Of a stretch of DNA of 64,000 nucleotides, positions 26,893 to 36,530 are shown piece by piece. The stretch's first letter is position 1. Every line of letters starts with the position of its first letter. Source of the stretch: Pseudomonas sp. NFR16 (GTDB taxonomy: Bacteria; Pseudomonadota; Gammaproteobacteria; Pseudomonadales; Pseudomonadaceae); NCBI RefSeq assembly GCF_900108875.1, contig NZ_FNYJ01000001.1, forward strand, positions 1,665,217 through 1,729,216, given 5' to 3'. Below the pieces are notes generated by a model, which saw only the letters and a program-made list of their open reading frames with translations, made no database searches and had not been told where the DNA came from. The translations under genes and the position numbers were made by a program.

Positions 26893-27458
26893 TTGATTCC
26901 CGCCACTGCATTGCCGTCGAACCTGAACCTGACAGGATGTCGGGAAATCAGCCATCGCGAGCAGGCTCACTCCCCCACGTTTTTGGCTTTGCTCGACACC
27001 CGTCGACGCTGCATTACCTTGTACGAACGTGGCTTGCCCGCGATCTGGCGCGCAGCGGCAGCAGAATCGGATGACGCGGTACTTCAGGCAGATCGCCTAG
27101 CCCGGGTTTACGACGACTGCGTCGCCGATCGCGGGACAAGCCACGCTCCCACAGGTTTTGCCGTTCAACACAATTCTGGCAACGCCGAAGATCGTGTGAA
27201 TCAAACGTTATCCTCAAGGCAAACGCGCCCCCTGAAATCGGCGCACTGCCAGTGGGCCGACCCGCAGCGTCCCCAAATAAGAAACAATGAGTCTCGCTTT
27301 ACCCTAATTGTTCCCCTCACTCTAAATCCGTACATTTGCATCCAAGCCAGCCAGCAAGCGCGAAACGGCGCGAGCGGGCTGAACATTTTGAGATGGGCGC
27401 CGGCAGACGGTGCCCTCCGCAAACCTGAAGACTCCTGACGAACTTCGAGAGAGCCCAC
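26893..27458. other. 566-bp intergenic region rich in REP sequence
   Basis: Holds a partial REP (about 26953-26975) and the paired REP at 27028-27155. The rest has only a long frame without ribosome site or family likeness. The promoter of the exported esterase lies at its right end. Confidence 0.5.
27028..27155. repeat. REP inverted pair (family 3)
   Basis: CGTGGCTTGCCCGCGAT (27028-27044) and its inverse GATCGCGGGACAAGCCACG (27127-27145) flank about 80 bp that contain further small hairpins. This is a standard Pseudomonas intergenic repeat pair. A related lone copy lies at 53183-53212. Confidence 0.8.
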
Positions 27459-28478
27459 ATGAACAACATCAAAAAAGCCCTGACCGCCACCCTCCTCGCC
27501 CTGTCCATCGGCAGTGCTTTCGCCGCTGAGAACGATGTGCCTGAACACCAGACCCAGGCATTCCTCAACGCGCTGGCGGCAGGTGGCGGACGGCCTCTTG
27601 AACAGATGACGCCCAAGGATGCCCGCGCCGTACTGACCGGCGCGCAGAACTCGGTAAAAGTGGACCTCTCCGGCACCGAGGTGAGCGAGAAAACCATCAA
27701 GGCCGACAACCAGAACATCAAGCTGACCATCGTGCGCCCGGCCAAGGTGAAGGGTGAACTGCCGGTGTTCATGTTTTTCCACGGCGGCGGCTGGGTGTTG
27801 GGCGATTACCCGACCCACGCTCGCCTGATCCACGACCTGGTGGTGGGTTCCGGTGCCGTCGCGGTGTACGTCGATTACACGCCGTCGCCTGAAGCGCATT
27901 ACCCGACCGCTATCAACCAGGCGTACGCCGCCACGAAATGGGTCGCCGAACACGGCAAGGAGATTAACGTCGATGGCACGCGTCTCGCTGTGGCAGGTAA
28001 CAGCGTCGGCGGCAACATGGCTGCAGTGGTCGCCTTGATGGCCAAGGAACAGAACACGCCGAAACTGCGCTTCCAGTTGCTCTTGTGGCCGGTGACCGAC
28101 GCCAGTTTCGACACCGGTTCGTACCAGCAATACGCCGAAGGCCATTTCCTCACCAGGAACATGATGACCTGGTTCTGGGACAGCTATACCACCGATGCAG
28201 GCCAGCGCGCCGAGATCCATGCATCGCCACTGCGTGCCACGACCGACCAGCTCAAAGGCCTGCCACCGGCGCTGGTGCAGACCGCAGCGCTGGACGTGTT
28301 GCGCGATGAAGGCGAAGCCTACGCCCGCAAGCTGGACGCCGCCGGTGTCGATGTGACGGCGGTGCGCTACAACGGCATGGTTCACGATTACGGCCTGCTC
28401 AACCCGCTGAGCAATATCCCCGAAGTCAAGGCCGCCATGCGTCAGGCCGCAGGCGAGCTGAAAGCTCACCTGAACTGA
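27459..28478 (+). CDS. exported alpha/beta-hydrolase (HSL-type esterase/lipase)
   Basis: 339 residues. The N-terminal 22 residues (MNNIKKALTATLLALSIGSA, cleaved after AFA) form a Sec signal peptide, so it acts in the periplasm or outside. The oxyanion motif HGGGW lies near 108. The nucleophile Ser is in GNSVGG (near 180) and the acid Asp in TAALDVLRDEG. The His is in NGMVHDYGLL. The hydrolase fold is complete. HSL-family enzymes hydrolyse short acyl esters; the natural substrate is unknown. Single gene, preceded by a REP-rich gap. Confidence 0.9.
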   Translation: MNNIKKALTATLLALSIGSAFAAENDVPEHQTQAFLNALAAGGGRPLEQMTPKDARAVLTGAQNSVKVDLSGTEVSEKTIKADNQNIKLTIVRPAKVKGELPVFMFFHGGGWVLGDYPTHARLIHDLVVGSGAVAVYVDYTPSPEAHYPTAINQAYAATKWVAEHGKEINVDGTRLAVAGNSVGGNMAAVVALMAKEQNTPKLRFQLLLWPVTDASFDTGSYQQYAEGHFLTRNMMTWFWDSYTTDAGQRAEIHASPLRATTDQLKGLPPALVQTAALDVLRDEGEAYARKLDAAGVDVTAVRYNGMVHDYGLLNPLSNIPEVKAAMRQAAGELKAHLN

Positions 28479-28675
28479 CACAGCCCGGCTTGCCAATGAA
28501 CGCAGCGGGTCAGCCAATCATCGATTGCCTGGCCCGTTTCATCTGGCCGGCGCTCGCGCCACGGCCGCACTCCTGACTCAGTGCAAGAAGATGCAGCGCA
28601 ACAAACGCACATCCGTTCAAGGCTGCAACCTTGTCCGCCGTTAACATCCCGACTCGACAAAGCGAGGCGCGTCAA

Positions 28676-29899
28676 ATGAGCAATTCCCCACGCACATGGA
28701 GTCGCCAATGCAACTTCTGGGTGGCCGCTGCCGTGGTGGTCCACACACTGTGGACCAGCGCCGCGCCCGCCATGATGTACCCGCTTTACGCCCACCAATG
28801 GCAACTGACACCCACGGTGACCACGCTGATATTCGCGGTCTTCCCGGTGTTCGTCGTCGCGACGCTGGTGGCGCTGGGCGATCTCTCCGATTACATCGGT
28901 CGACGCGCCGCGATGCTGCTGGGACTGAGCGCTTCGCTGATCGGCGTGTTGCTGTTCGCCATCGCGCCCAGCGTCATCTGGTTGCTGGTCGGCCGTGCTT
29001 TCATGGGCATCGGCGTTGGTCTGTCTGCCGGTCCCTCTGCCGCCGCCGTAGTGGAATTCAGCGCACCCGGCAAAGCCAGGCTGGCGGGCGCCATTACCAC
29101 CGCCGCACAGGCGTTCGGCCTGGCTGCCGCGCTGATCCTCAGCGGCGCGCTGATTCAATACGCACCCTTCCCGACCCGTTTGAGCTTCTGGGTGCTGGTC
29201 ATCGTGTTGATCGCCACGCTGTACGGCGTCTGGAACCTGCCACGCCACACTGCCGCGGAAACTAAAAAACGCTGGTCGCTGAAGCTGCCGCAGATTCACA
29301 AGCCGCTGCGCCGCACGTTTCTGGTGTCGGTCAGCGCCGTGCTCAGCGCCTATTCGGTGGGCGCCACAATGCTGTCGCTCGGCTCGCAGATCGCCCATGA
29401 CCTGATCGGTTCAAGCAACGCCCTGGTCAACGGCGGCGCGATTTCACTGTTCGCCATCGTGCTGGGGATCACCGGTATCGTCGCCAAACGCTTCGGTTCC
29501 AGGCTCTCGATCATCGCCGGTGCGAGCTTTGCGATCGCCAGTCTTGCGCTGCTGATGCTAGCCACCGCCACCCATGCGCTGTCGGTGTTCCTGCTGTCCA
29601 GCGCGGCGAGCGGTGCCGGTTACAGCCTGCTGTTCATGGGCGGCCTGAACATGATCAATGCCCGTGCACCGATGCATCACCGCGCCGGCACCTTATCCGC
29701 GCTGTTTCTGGTGGCGTACCTGATGCAAGGGGTGGTCGCGATGCTGCTGGGACGCGCGGCCACCGCGTGGGGCCTGGACCTGGCGATCGACGTCGGCTCC
29801 GTGGCACTGGCGGCGTTGAGCCTGGGTGCGCTGTTGCTGGCGATCTATGTCCGCCAGCCTGAAGGCCCGCTTGAAGACGACGCAGCCCCCGGCGCCTGA
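28676..29899 (+). CDS. MFS transporter
   Basis: 407 residues with twelve predicted transmembrane segments. The loop 2-3 signature appears as GDLSDYIGRRAAMLLG and the equivalent of loop 8-9 as KRFGSRLSIIAG. The ATG at 28676 (MSNSPRTWSRQCNF) is preferred over an in-frame TTG 45 bp earlier. It belongs to the major facilitator drug/sugar proton antiporter type; the substrate is unknown. Downstream, 77 bp away, is a DUF1275 membrane protein gene in the same direction. Confidence 0.88.
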   Translation: MSNSPRTWSRQCNFWVAAAVVVHTLWTSAAPAMMYPLYAHQWQLTPTVTTLIFAVFPVFVVATLVALGDLSDYIGRRAAMLLGLSASLIGVLLFAIAPSVIWLLVGRAFMGIGVGLSAGPSAAAVVEFSAPGKARLAGAITTAAQAFGLAAALILSGALIQYAPFPTRLSFWVLVIVLIATLYGVWNLPRHTAAETKKRWSLKLPQIHKPLRRTFLVSVSAVLSAYSVGATMLSLGSQIAHDLIGSSNALVNGGAISLFAIVLGITGIVAKRFGSRLSIIAGASFAIASLALLMLATATHALSVFLLSSAASGAGYSLLFMGGLNMINARAPMHHRAGTLSALFLVAYLMQGVVAMLLGRAATAWGLDLAIDVGSVALAALSLGALLLAIYVRQPEGPLEDDAAPGA

Positions 29900-29976
29900 C
29901 CCCTCTCAAACACCACTGACATTGTTGAACGCCGCCCCGCCCGACTCGGTCCGGCGGCGCTCACAAGGAATTTCCC

Positions 29977-30666
29977 ATGCCAACGATTCACCGCTCCATG
30001 GCGCCCGCACTCAGTTTCAATGGCGGGTTCGTCGACACCATCGGCTTTCTCGCCTTGCAGGGTCTGTTCACTGCCCACGTGACCGGCAACTTTGTCACCC
30101 TCGGCGTCAGTATCGTCCACGGCACTTCCGGCGCACTGGCCAAACTGCTGGCGCTGCCGGTCTTCGCGCTGGTGGTGGGGCTTTCGCACATCGCGGCGGT
30201 CTCGATCAACCGACGCGGCCTCACGCCGTTGCGACCGCTGCTGATCCTTCACACGTTGCTGCTGGCCCTGTTCGGCGTTTTTGCCGTCTGGCTCGGGCCG
30301 TTCAGTGATGGCGACAGCGCTGCGGCTTTGCTCACAGGAATGACCGGCGTCGCAGCAATGGCGATCCAGAATGCGATATCACGCCAGCACCTCAAAGGCG
30401 CGCCGCCGACCACGCTGATGACCGGCAACGTCACCCAAGGCGCCATCGATGTGTTCGCGCTGATCGGCCTGCGCGACCCAGAGCAGCGCGCCGCAATCAG
30501 GCAGCGTCTCAAGCCGGTGAGCCTCAATCTGCTTGGCTTCACGGTCGGCTGCATCGGCGCCGCGCTGCTTTATCTGGGCGTGGGCTTGTGGTGCCTGGCG
30601 CTGCCGGTGGCCGTCGCGGTCTGGACCTGCGTGCGCACATTCGGCAGCCAGGACAGCGTGGCCTGA
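29977..30666 (+). CDS. YoaK/DUF1275 family membrane protein
   Basis: 229 residues, six to seven transmembrane segments. DUF1275 hallmarks: GGFVDTIGFLALQGLFTAHVTGNFVTLG at the N-terminus and AAMAIQNAISRQHLKGAPPTTLMTGNVTQG in the middle. These proteins are membrane-embedded with unknown function. Convergent with a LysR gene 19 bp downstream. Confidence 0.88.
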   Translation: MPTIHRSMAPALSFNGGFVDTIGFLALQGLFTAHVTGNFVTLGVSIVHGTSGALAKLLALPVFALVVGLSHIAAVSINRRGLTPLRPLLILHTLLLALFGVFAVWLGPFSDGDSAAALLTGMTGVAAMAIQNAISRQHLKGAPPTTLMTGNVTQGAIDVFALIGLRDPEQRAAIRQRLKPVSLNLLGFTVGCIGAALLYLGVGLWCLALPVAVAVWTCVRTFGSQDSVA

Positions 30667-30685
30667 CCGATCACAAGCGCCTGGG

Positions 30686-31540
30686 TCACAACTGAAAAAA
30701 CTGCCTGACGGCCTGTGACAGCAGGTCGACGGCCTCGTCGCCCCGGGAAGCGGTCGAGCGGATGAACACCACATCGTGCTCGGCAATGACAGGCAGCCCG
30801 TGCAGGATACGCATGCGCGGCGTGACACGGGCGCGGTCGACCAAACTGATCGCCAGACCCGCCTCGACGCAGGCTTTTACCGCCTGATTGGAGGGACTTT
30901 CGAGCACGATGCGCGAGCGCCGTCCGCCGAGCTTGAGGGTCTGGATCATGGCCTGGCGATAAGGGCATTGCACCGCGTGCACAGCCAGCGGGATCGGGTC
31001 AGGCAGGTTATCGGCGTGCAGCGCCGACCCCACCCACACTGGCTGGGTCGTGACAAGCCGATGATCGTGCTCGGCCAATTGCTCCCTGGACTGAGCGATC
31101 ACTGCTGCCTGAAGCCGGCCGCGCTGCACGAGGTCGCGCAGCGCGTAACTGGGCGCGGTTTTCAGCTCCAGCACAATGTTCGGCCAAGCGGCGACGAACG
31201 TCGGCAATATGTCGTGGATCACGTGCGTGGCGTATTCGTCCGGCACGCCCAGGCTGATCCGGCCGGCCAGGCGTGTGCCGTGCAGGTCGGCCAGCACGCG
31301 GTCGTGAGTACTGAGCAACTCAGTCGTGCTCACCAGCAAGCGCTTGCCCAGCGTGGTCAGCGACACCGATTGATTGTCGCGATTGAGCAGACGCCCGCCG
31401 GCAATCGACTCCAGGCGTTGGATGTGCACGCTCACCGCTGCCGGACTCTTATGCAGTTGTTCAGCCGCCGCGCTGAATTTGCCGATGCGGGCCACCGCAT
31501 GAAAGGTGCGCACCAGATCGATGTCGAGAATCGCCGTCAT
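30686..31540 (-). CDS. LysR-family transcriptional regulator
   Basis: 284 residues. The N-terminal helix-turn-helix is seen in FHAVARIGKFSAAAEQLHKSPAAVSVHIQRLE, and the substrate domain extends to the C-terminus. It is divergent from the EamA transporter gene (31615) across a 74-bp gap with a palindrome (31577-31591), so it most likely controls that gene. Ligand unknown. It may also affect the MFS/DUF1275 genes, but that is not shown. Confidence 0.88.
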   Translation of the reverse strand: MTAILDIDLVRTFHAVARIGKFSAAAEQLHKSPAAVSVHIQRLESIAGGRLLNRDNQSVSLTTLGKRLLVSTTELLSTHDRVLADLHGTRLAGRISLGVPDEYATHVIHDILPTFVAAWPNIVLELKTAPSYALRDLVQRGRLQAAVIAQSREQLAEHDHRLVTTQPVWVGSALHADNLPDPIPLAVHAVQCPYRQAMIQTLKLGGRRSRIVLESPSNQAVKACVEAGLAISLVDRARVTPRMRILHGLPVIAEHDVVFIRSTASRGDEAVDLLSQAVRQFFQL

Positions 31541-31576
31541 GATTTAATAAGCCTGAACAACTGATACCGTTTATTT

Positions 31577-31591
31577 TGATTTATTGAATCA
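31577..31591. promoter_or_regulatory. palindrome in the LysR / EamA divergent region
   Basis: TGATT-TATTG-AATCA is a perfect five-base dyad with a five-base spacer, upstream of both the EamA gene (31615) and the LysR gene (start 31540). A likely LysR site, on position alone. Confidence 0.45.
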
Positions 31592-31614
31592 CGCAAGTTC
31601 CGTAGGTTAGCCCT

Positions 31615-32553
31615 ATGAACTCGCAAACGCCATCGACCTGCACGCCCCTGAGCCGTCCCCACCGGAGACAGGCGATCCCGTTGCCGGTGCTCGAACTCGC
31701 CCTGATCCTGACCTGGAGCTCCGGATTCATCGGCGCACGGTTCTCGATCGACTACGCTCCGGCATCGCTGGTGGTGTTCTGGCGCTGCGTGGTGGTCACG
31801 GTTGTGCTCTTGCCCTTCGTCATCAAACCGCTGCGGCAGACGCCGTTGGCAGTTTTGCTGAAAAATGCCGGCATCGGCCTCTTGGCGATGGCCGGTTACC
31901 TGATGGGCGTCACACAAGGCATTGCGTTGGGCGTGCCGGCCGGCCTTGCCGCGCTGTTTGCCGACCTGCTGCCGATGGGCATGGCGCTGCTCGCTGCCGT
32001 GGTCTTGCGGCAACGTCTGACGTGGCGCGTGTGGGCCGGGCTGGTGACCGGACTGGTGGGCGTGATGCTCGTCACCCACGACGCGCTGGCCTGGGGCAAC
32101 GCGCCGTCATGGGCCTACGCCCTGCCGCTGCTGGGCATGCTGTCGCTGGCCGTCGCCACGCTGTGGCAAAAGCACGCGCCGACGCCAAAGGCGCTGGGCC
32201 TGCTGCCGAATCTCTGGTTGCAAAGTTGCGTGTCCAGTTTTGCGTTCGCCGCCCTTCAGGGCGTTCAAGACAGTCTCGCGCCGATCGCCAGTGCGGGCTT
32301 TGCGATCAGCGTGTTGTGGACGGTGGCCCTGTCGACGCTCGGCGGATATGGCCTGTACTGGATGTGCCTGCGTCGCGCGAGCGCAACGCGCGTCGCCAGC
32401 GTGCTGTATCTGAGCCCGCCCGTCACGCTGCTCTGGGCATGGGTCATGTTCGATGAACCACTGTCCTGGCTGATGGCGTTGGGCATGGCGGTCTCTGGCG
32501 TCGGCATCGGGCTGGTGATTCAGGCCGAATCGCAACAGCGCAAAAGCAGCTGA
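31615..32553 (+). CDS. EamA/DMT-family transporter
   Basis: 312 residues with ten hydrophobic segments arranged as two EamA repeats (first starting LILTWSSGFIGARFSIDYAPASLVVFWRC, second LAWGNAPSWAYALPLLGMLSL). Drug/metabolite transporters of this type export amino acids, metabolites or drugs; the cargo is unknown. Its divergent LysR regulator is consistent with export of a metabolite that induces its own exporter. Confidence 0.88.
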   Translation: MNSQTPSTCTPLSRPHRRQAIPLPVLELALILTWSSGFIGARFSIDYAPASLVVFWRCVVVTVVLLPFVIKPLRQTPLAVLLKNAGIGLLAMAGYLMGVTQGIALGVPAGLAALFADLLPMGMALLAAVVLRQRLTWRVWAGLVTGLVGVMLVTHDALAWGNAPSWAYALPLLGMLSLAVATLWQKHAPTPKALGLLPNLWLQSCVSSFAFAALQGVQDSLAPIASAGFAISVLWTVALSTLGGYGLYWMCLRRASATRVASVLYLSPPVTLLWAWVMFDEPLSWLMALGMAVSGVGIGLVIQAESQQRKSS

Positions 32554-32764
32554 CTGCTGCCCACGAAACGTCCTAGGGTCCCGAATACTTGCCTGATCCT
32601 CCGGATTGGCAGGTTGACCGCTGCCCTTGCATTTCACTTTGGGCATACTTCACTGATCGCCGGATGGGCGAGCGCCACCTCGACGCTCAACACACGACGT
32701 GGCCGACGCGCTGACCAAAACATCGCATCGGTATTTCCGTTTACTTCACAGGAGCAAATCTCTG

Positions 32765-33637
32765 ATGAAAATCGGCTTCTTGGGACTTGGCAACATGGGT
32801 CAGGCCATTGCCGGCAATCTGTTGAAAGGCGGTCATGAACTGCGGGTCTGGAACCGCTCGCCGAATGCTGCCCAGCCCTTGGTCGAACAAGGCGCAATTG
32901 CCGTGTCCGAACCCGGTCAGGCATTCGCCGCCGATGTGGTGTTCAGCATGCTCGCCGACGACAAGGCGCTGCGCTCGGTGCTGCTGGATTCCGGGTTGCT
33001 CGAACGACTCAATGGCCCGTTGATTCACGTCAACCTGGCGACCGTTGCGGTGGCGTTCGCCGACGAACTGGATGCGCTGCATCGGGCGCGAGGCATTGAT
33101 TACATCGCCGCCCCGGTACTGGGCCGTCCCAATGTGGCGGCCGCCGGGCAACTGAACATTCTCGCCGCGGGACCGACAGCCGCCATCGACCGGGTTCAAC
33201 CGTTGCTGGACCTGGTCGGGCGCAAGACCTTTCGTCTCGGCGAAAAGGCCTCCAGCGCCAATGTGATGAAACTGGCGGCCAATTACATGCTGATCTCGGC
33301 TGTCGACGCCCTGAGCGAGGCCGCGGTGATGGTAAAGGGTCATGGCCTGGCGTCCGCCGACCTGATCGATCTGTTGTCGTCGACCATCTTGCCTGGCCCC
33401 ATTTATTCAGGCTACGGCGCGCTGATCGGCAAGCGTTCTTACGAGCCTGCTGCGTTCAAGGCGGTGCTGGGGCTCAAGGACATCGATCTGGTGCTGGCCG
33501 CTGCCAGCGATGCGTCGGTGTCGATGCCAAATGCCGAGAGGGTGCGCGCCAACCTGCAGGACGCCGTGGACCACGGACAAGGTGAAATGGACCTCGCTGT
33601 GCTGGCGGAAGTTGCCGAGCGCCGGAACCCGGGCTGA
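32765..33637 (+). CDS. beta-hydroxyacid dehydrogenase family protein (3-hydroxyisobutyrate dehydrogenase-like)
   Basis: 290 residues. Rossmann motif GFLGLGNMGQAIAGNLLKGG at the N-terminus. The substrate-binding motif is equivalent to DAPVLGRPNVAAAGQLNILA. The catalytic lysine region ANVMKLAANYMLISAVDALSEA contains the conserved Lys and Asn. The ATG at 32765 gives the family length; an upstream in-frame start at 32699 adds unlikely residues. May act on 3-hydroxyisobutyrate, tartronate semialdehyde or glyoxylate/succinic semialdehyde; not distinguishable by eye. Not in an operon with any catabolic gene. Confidence 0.85.
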   Translation: MKIGFLGLGNMGQAIAGNLLKGGHELRVWNRSPNAAQPLVEQGAIAVSEPGQAFAADVVFSMLADDKALRSVLLDSGLLERLNGPLIHVNLATVAVAFADELDALHRARGIDYIAAPVLGRPNVAAAGQLNILAAGPTAAIDRVQPLLDLVGRKTFRLGEKASSANVMKLAANYMLISAVDALSEAAVMVKGHGLASADLIDLLSSTILPGPIYSGYGALIGKRSYEPAAFKAVLGLKDIDLVLAAASDASVSMPNAERVRANLQDAVDHGQGEMDLAVLAEVAERRNPG

Positions 33638-33652
33638 CCTGCGCAGTGTGTC

Positions 33653-33675
33653 GCCCGACGTCTTACACGTCGGGC
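33653..33675. terminator. hairpin at the 3' end of two convergent genes
   Basis: GCCCGACGT (33653-33661) and ACGTCGGGC (33667-33675) form a perfect nine-base stem with a five-base loop. It lies between the dehydrogenase stop and the GntR stop, overlapping the latter. It has no clear T-run. Confidence 0.5.
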
Positions 33676-34391
33676 GCCACGGTCCTGATCGCGCTGCGTT
33701 GGCGGGCGACGTGAAGCATGTGCAGGGTGATTTTGCGCACCTCTTTCTTGCTCATCTCGATGTGGCTTTTCAGCAACTGCTGCGCCTGTTCCGTACGCCG
33801 CTGGAGAATGGCGTGGAGGATCTGCGCGTGCTCGGCGTAGGTCGCCTCGATGCGGGGCTTCTGCGTGAAATCCAGACGCCGGATGATGCGGATTTTTTCG
33901 GTGATTTCGGCGTGCAGCCGGGCCATCTCGACGTTGCCCGCAGCCTCCACCAGCGCACAATGGAAACGCTCGTCCAGCGCCGACACCTGCTGGGTGTCCT
34001 GTACCTGCGCGGCGGGCGGCACCAGCCAGGTTTTCCGGAGTGCGTCGAAGGTCTGGTTCCCCTTGATGTCCATCTGCGCCAGACGCGCCAGTGCCGCACT
34101 TTCCAGCACGATGCGCACGTCATACAGCTCTTCGAAATAGTTGAAATCGAACGCCCTCACCTGCCAGCCGCTGCGGAAATACACCTCCAGATAGCCGTCG
34201 CGTTCCAGGCGGTAGAGCGCCTGACGCACCGGTGTGCGGCTGGCTTGCACCCGCTCGGCGACTTCGCCTTCGCTGAAGCGGTCGCCCGGCAGCAGACGGA
34301 ACTCGAAGATGTCTTCCTTGAGCTGCTGATAAATGCGCTCGGCCATGTTGTCCGGGCGCTCCTTGGGCTTCTGCGAAGGGGCAATCTGCAT
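33663..34391 (-). CDS. FadR/GntR-family regulator next to allophanate hydrolase
   Basis: 242 residues. Winged helix-turn-helix (about 15-80: FRLLPGDRFSEGEVAERVQASRTPVRQALYRLERDG), then an FCD domain with the DERFHCALVEAAGN and HAQILHAI metal-site residues. It lies downstream of the allophanate hydrolase gene on the same strand with 123 bp between, so it may be its own dedicated regulator. The perfect ATCCAA-N2-TTGGAT palindrome at the atzF start codon is a candidate target. Confidence 0.85.
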   Translation of the reverse strand: MQIAPSQKPKERPDNMAERIYQQLKEDIFEFRLLPGDRFSEGEVAERVQASRTPVRQALYRLERDGYLEVYFRSGWQVRAFDFNYFEELYDVRIVLESAALARLAQMDIKGNQTFDALRKTWLVPPAAQVQDTQQVSALDERFHCALVEAAGNVEMARLHAEITEKIRIIRRLDFTQKPRIEATYAEHAQILHAILQRRTEQAQQLLKSHIEMSKKEVRKITLHMLHVARQRSAIRTVAPDV

Positions 34392-34514
34392 GTTTTATCC
34401 GGGCGATTGGGTGGGCAAGGTCGTCGGGCCGGGCAGCCCGGCCGGGAAGCCTGGCGTGCCGGCGTGCCAGGGTGGCTGCCGGCAATACAATGCTACCTCG
34501 GGCTGCTCGTCCTA

Positions 34515-36371
34515 TCAGGCCTTTTTCAGGCTGGCAATGTACGCGCGCCAGCCGCCGAAGGTGGTGATGTCCTGCGCGCCGGCGATCGCCCACGGTTCAC
34601 AGATGAAGCCTTTGACACTGCGGCCGTCGAGCAGCGTGAGGTTGCCGATGCCCAAAGGCGCCGGAATCTCGGCCACGAACTCGCCGAAGCGCGCCAGCGG
34701 CACGTCCCACAGCTCGACGATGATCGAGGTGCCGCCCTCGGCTTTTGCCAGGCCGGGTTTCGGCGGCACAGTGCCAGGCAGCGCGTAGAGCCGGTAATCG
34801 GAATCGGTCAGGGTCTGCTCGACGAACACGGCATCGCGGCTGGTCAGCTGGACATTCAACGGCATGCCCGTCAGGTGTGCCCCGACCACCGCTACGCGCA
34901 CGCTGCCACGCGGCTGCGCTGGCTGCGCCGGCGCAGGCAATGCCCGACCGGTTGACCCCATCGGCAAGCCCAGGCTGGCCTGCCAGCGCCTGCCGAAACT
35001 GGCCAGCGCCGTGTCATGCCAGGCCGGGGCGATCAGCGTGATGCCCGCAGGCAACCCGTCGCCGCGAAACCCGGCGGGCAACGCAAGCGCCGACAGATCG
35101 GCCAGGTTGGTGAAGTTGGTGTAGTAACCGAAATGCGAGTTGTACAGCACCGGCTCGGTGGCCATTTCCGCCAGCGTGTGAATGGTCGCCGAGGTCGGCA
35201 CGACCAGCGCGTCGAAGCCTGCCAGCGCGTCGTTGATCTGTCGGCTTAAACTGGCGCGCAGGTACTCGGCGTTGTAGGCATCGCAGGCGCTGTAGCCAAA
35301 GCCGCTTTCGACGATGCCGCGCACCACCGGATTGATCGCCTCGGGTTGCGATTTCAACATCGCAGTCAGTGCAACCGTGCGCTCGGCCACCCATGGCCCG
35401 TAATACAGCTGCTCGGCCAACGCCTTGAACGGCGCGAAGTCGATGGGCGTGATCTGCGCACCCATGGCGCTCAATTTGAGCAGCGCTTGCTCGTACGCGG
35501 CCTGACTCTGCTCATCGCCAAAAAACTCCAGCGCGTCCGGGATCGCAAACTTTACCGTCTGACCGAAGCCGAGCGGCGCCGTGTGCGGGTTGCGTCGCGA
35601 ATAGGCGTCGTGGGCATCGAAACCTTCAGCGACCTCGGCGACGCATTGGGCATCGTCCACGGTCAGGGCGAACACCGAAATACAGTCCACCGTGCGGCAG
35701 GCAGGCACCAGACCGGTGTTGGACAGGCGCCCTTTGGTCGGCTTGAGCCCGACGATGTTATTGAAACCGGCAGGCACGCGGCCCGATCCTGCGGTGTCGG
35801 TGCCCAGCGAAAAGGCGACCAGTCCGCGCGCCACCACGGAGGCCGAGCCGGAGCTCGATCCGCCGCTGACGTAGTCCGGATCGAAGCTGTTCGGTACCGC
35901 GCCGTAGGGCGAGCGTGTGCCCACCAGACCGGTGGCGAACTGATCCAGGTTGGTCTTGCCCATCAGAATCGCGCCTGCCGCGCGCAGGCGCCGGACCACC
36001 GTGGCGTCGTCATCGGCCGGATACGCAAATTCCGGGCAGGCCGCCGTAGTCATCCAGCCGCCAGCATCGATGTTGTCCTTGATCGCGAACGGCACGCCGT
36101 AGAGCGGCAGCTTGTCGATGTCGCCGTTGACCGCTTCGAGCCGCTCGCTCAATACCCGCAGTTGGGCTTCGATCTGCTCGGCGGTCGCAATCGCAATCCA
36201 GGCCGGATCGTTTTCGACGAGCTGATCGCGCAGGGTCAGCAGGCTTTGCGGCGACGTTACACCCTGACGATACGCAGCCAGCCATTCGGTGATGGTCCAG
36301 CCACAGGGGCCGGTTGCGGATTGGAGGCTTGCGGGTGGGAAACTGACAGTCTCTTGCATAGTGAATTCCAT
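34515..36371 (-). CDS. atzF: allophanate hydrolase (amidase signature enzyme)
   Basis: 618 residues (614 if the in-frame ATG at 36359 is used), the usual length. Hydrolyses allophanate to ammonia and CO2, the last step of the urea carboxylase route. The amidase-signature Lys-Ser-Ser triad is visible: FAIKDN (Lys), GGSSSGSASVVARG (Ser, near 175), and GTDTAGSGRVPAG (nucleophile Ser, near 198). The C-terminal domain (about 460-618) is that of the allophanate-hydrolase family. The urea carboxylase gene that usually sits beside it is not present in the window, so it may serve a separate substrate flux or act with a distant partner. Confidence 0.92.
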   Translation of the reverse strand: MEFTMQETVSFPPASLQSATGPCGWTITEWLAAYRQGVTSPQSLLTLRDQLVENDPAWIAIATAEQIEAQLRVLSERLEAVNGDIDKLPLYGVPFAIKDNIDAGGWMTTAACPEFAYPADDDATVVRRLRAAGAILMGKTNLDQFATGLVGTRSPYGAVPNSFDPDYVSGGSSSGSASVVARGLVAFSLGTDTAGSGRVPAGFNNIVGLKPTKGRLSNTGLVPACRTVDCISVFALTVDDAQCVAEVAEGFDAHDAYSRRNPHTAPLGFGQTVKFAIPDALEFFGDEQSQAAYEQALLKLSAMGAQITPIDFAPFKALAEQLYYGPWVAERTVALTAMLKSQPEAINPVVRGIVESGFGYSACDAYNAEYLRASLSRQINDALAGFDALVVPTSATIHTLAEMATEPVLYNSHFGYYTNFTNLADLSALALPAGFRGDGLPAGITLIAPAWHDTALASFGRRWQASLGLPMGSTGRALPAPAQPAQPRGSVRVAVVGAHLTGMPLNVQLTSRDAVFVEQTLTDSDYRLYALPGTVPPKPGLAKAEGGTSIIVELWDVPLARFGEFVAEIPAPLGIGNLTLLDGRSVKGFICEPWAIAGAQDITTFGGWRAYIASLKKA

Positions 36372-36376
36372 CTTGT

Positions 36377-36390
36377 ATCCAAGTTTGGAT
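36377..36390. promoter_or_regulatory. inverted repeat at the allophanate hydrolase start
   Basis: ATCCAA-GT-TTGGAT is a perfect six-base dyad that ends six bases before the start codon of atzF. It resembles GntR/VanR-type operators such as ATTGGATCCAAT. The nearest candidate binder is the GntR-family protein at 33663. Confidence 0.6.
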
Positions 36391-36530
36391 TCAGCGGAAG
36401 CAAAACCCGAGCCACGGCTCTAGAGCAGCGTAATACCGGGACTTGATGGAGGCTCTGGATGAACAGCGTGCGTTCACGCGCACACAAATGAGGCGCGATG
36501 AGCCGTCAATGGCTGATCAGAGGGCACCGG

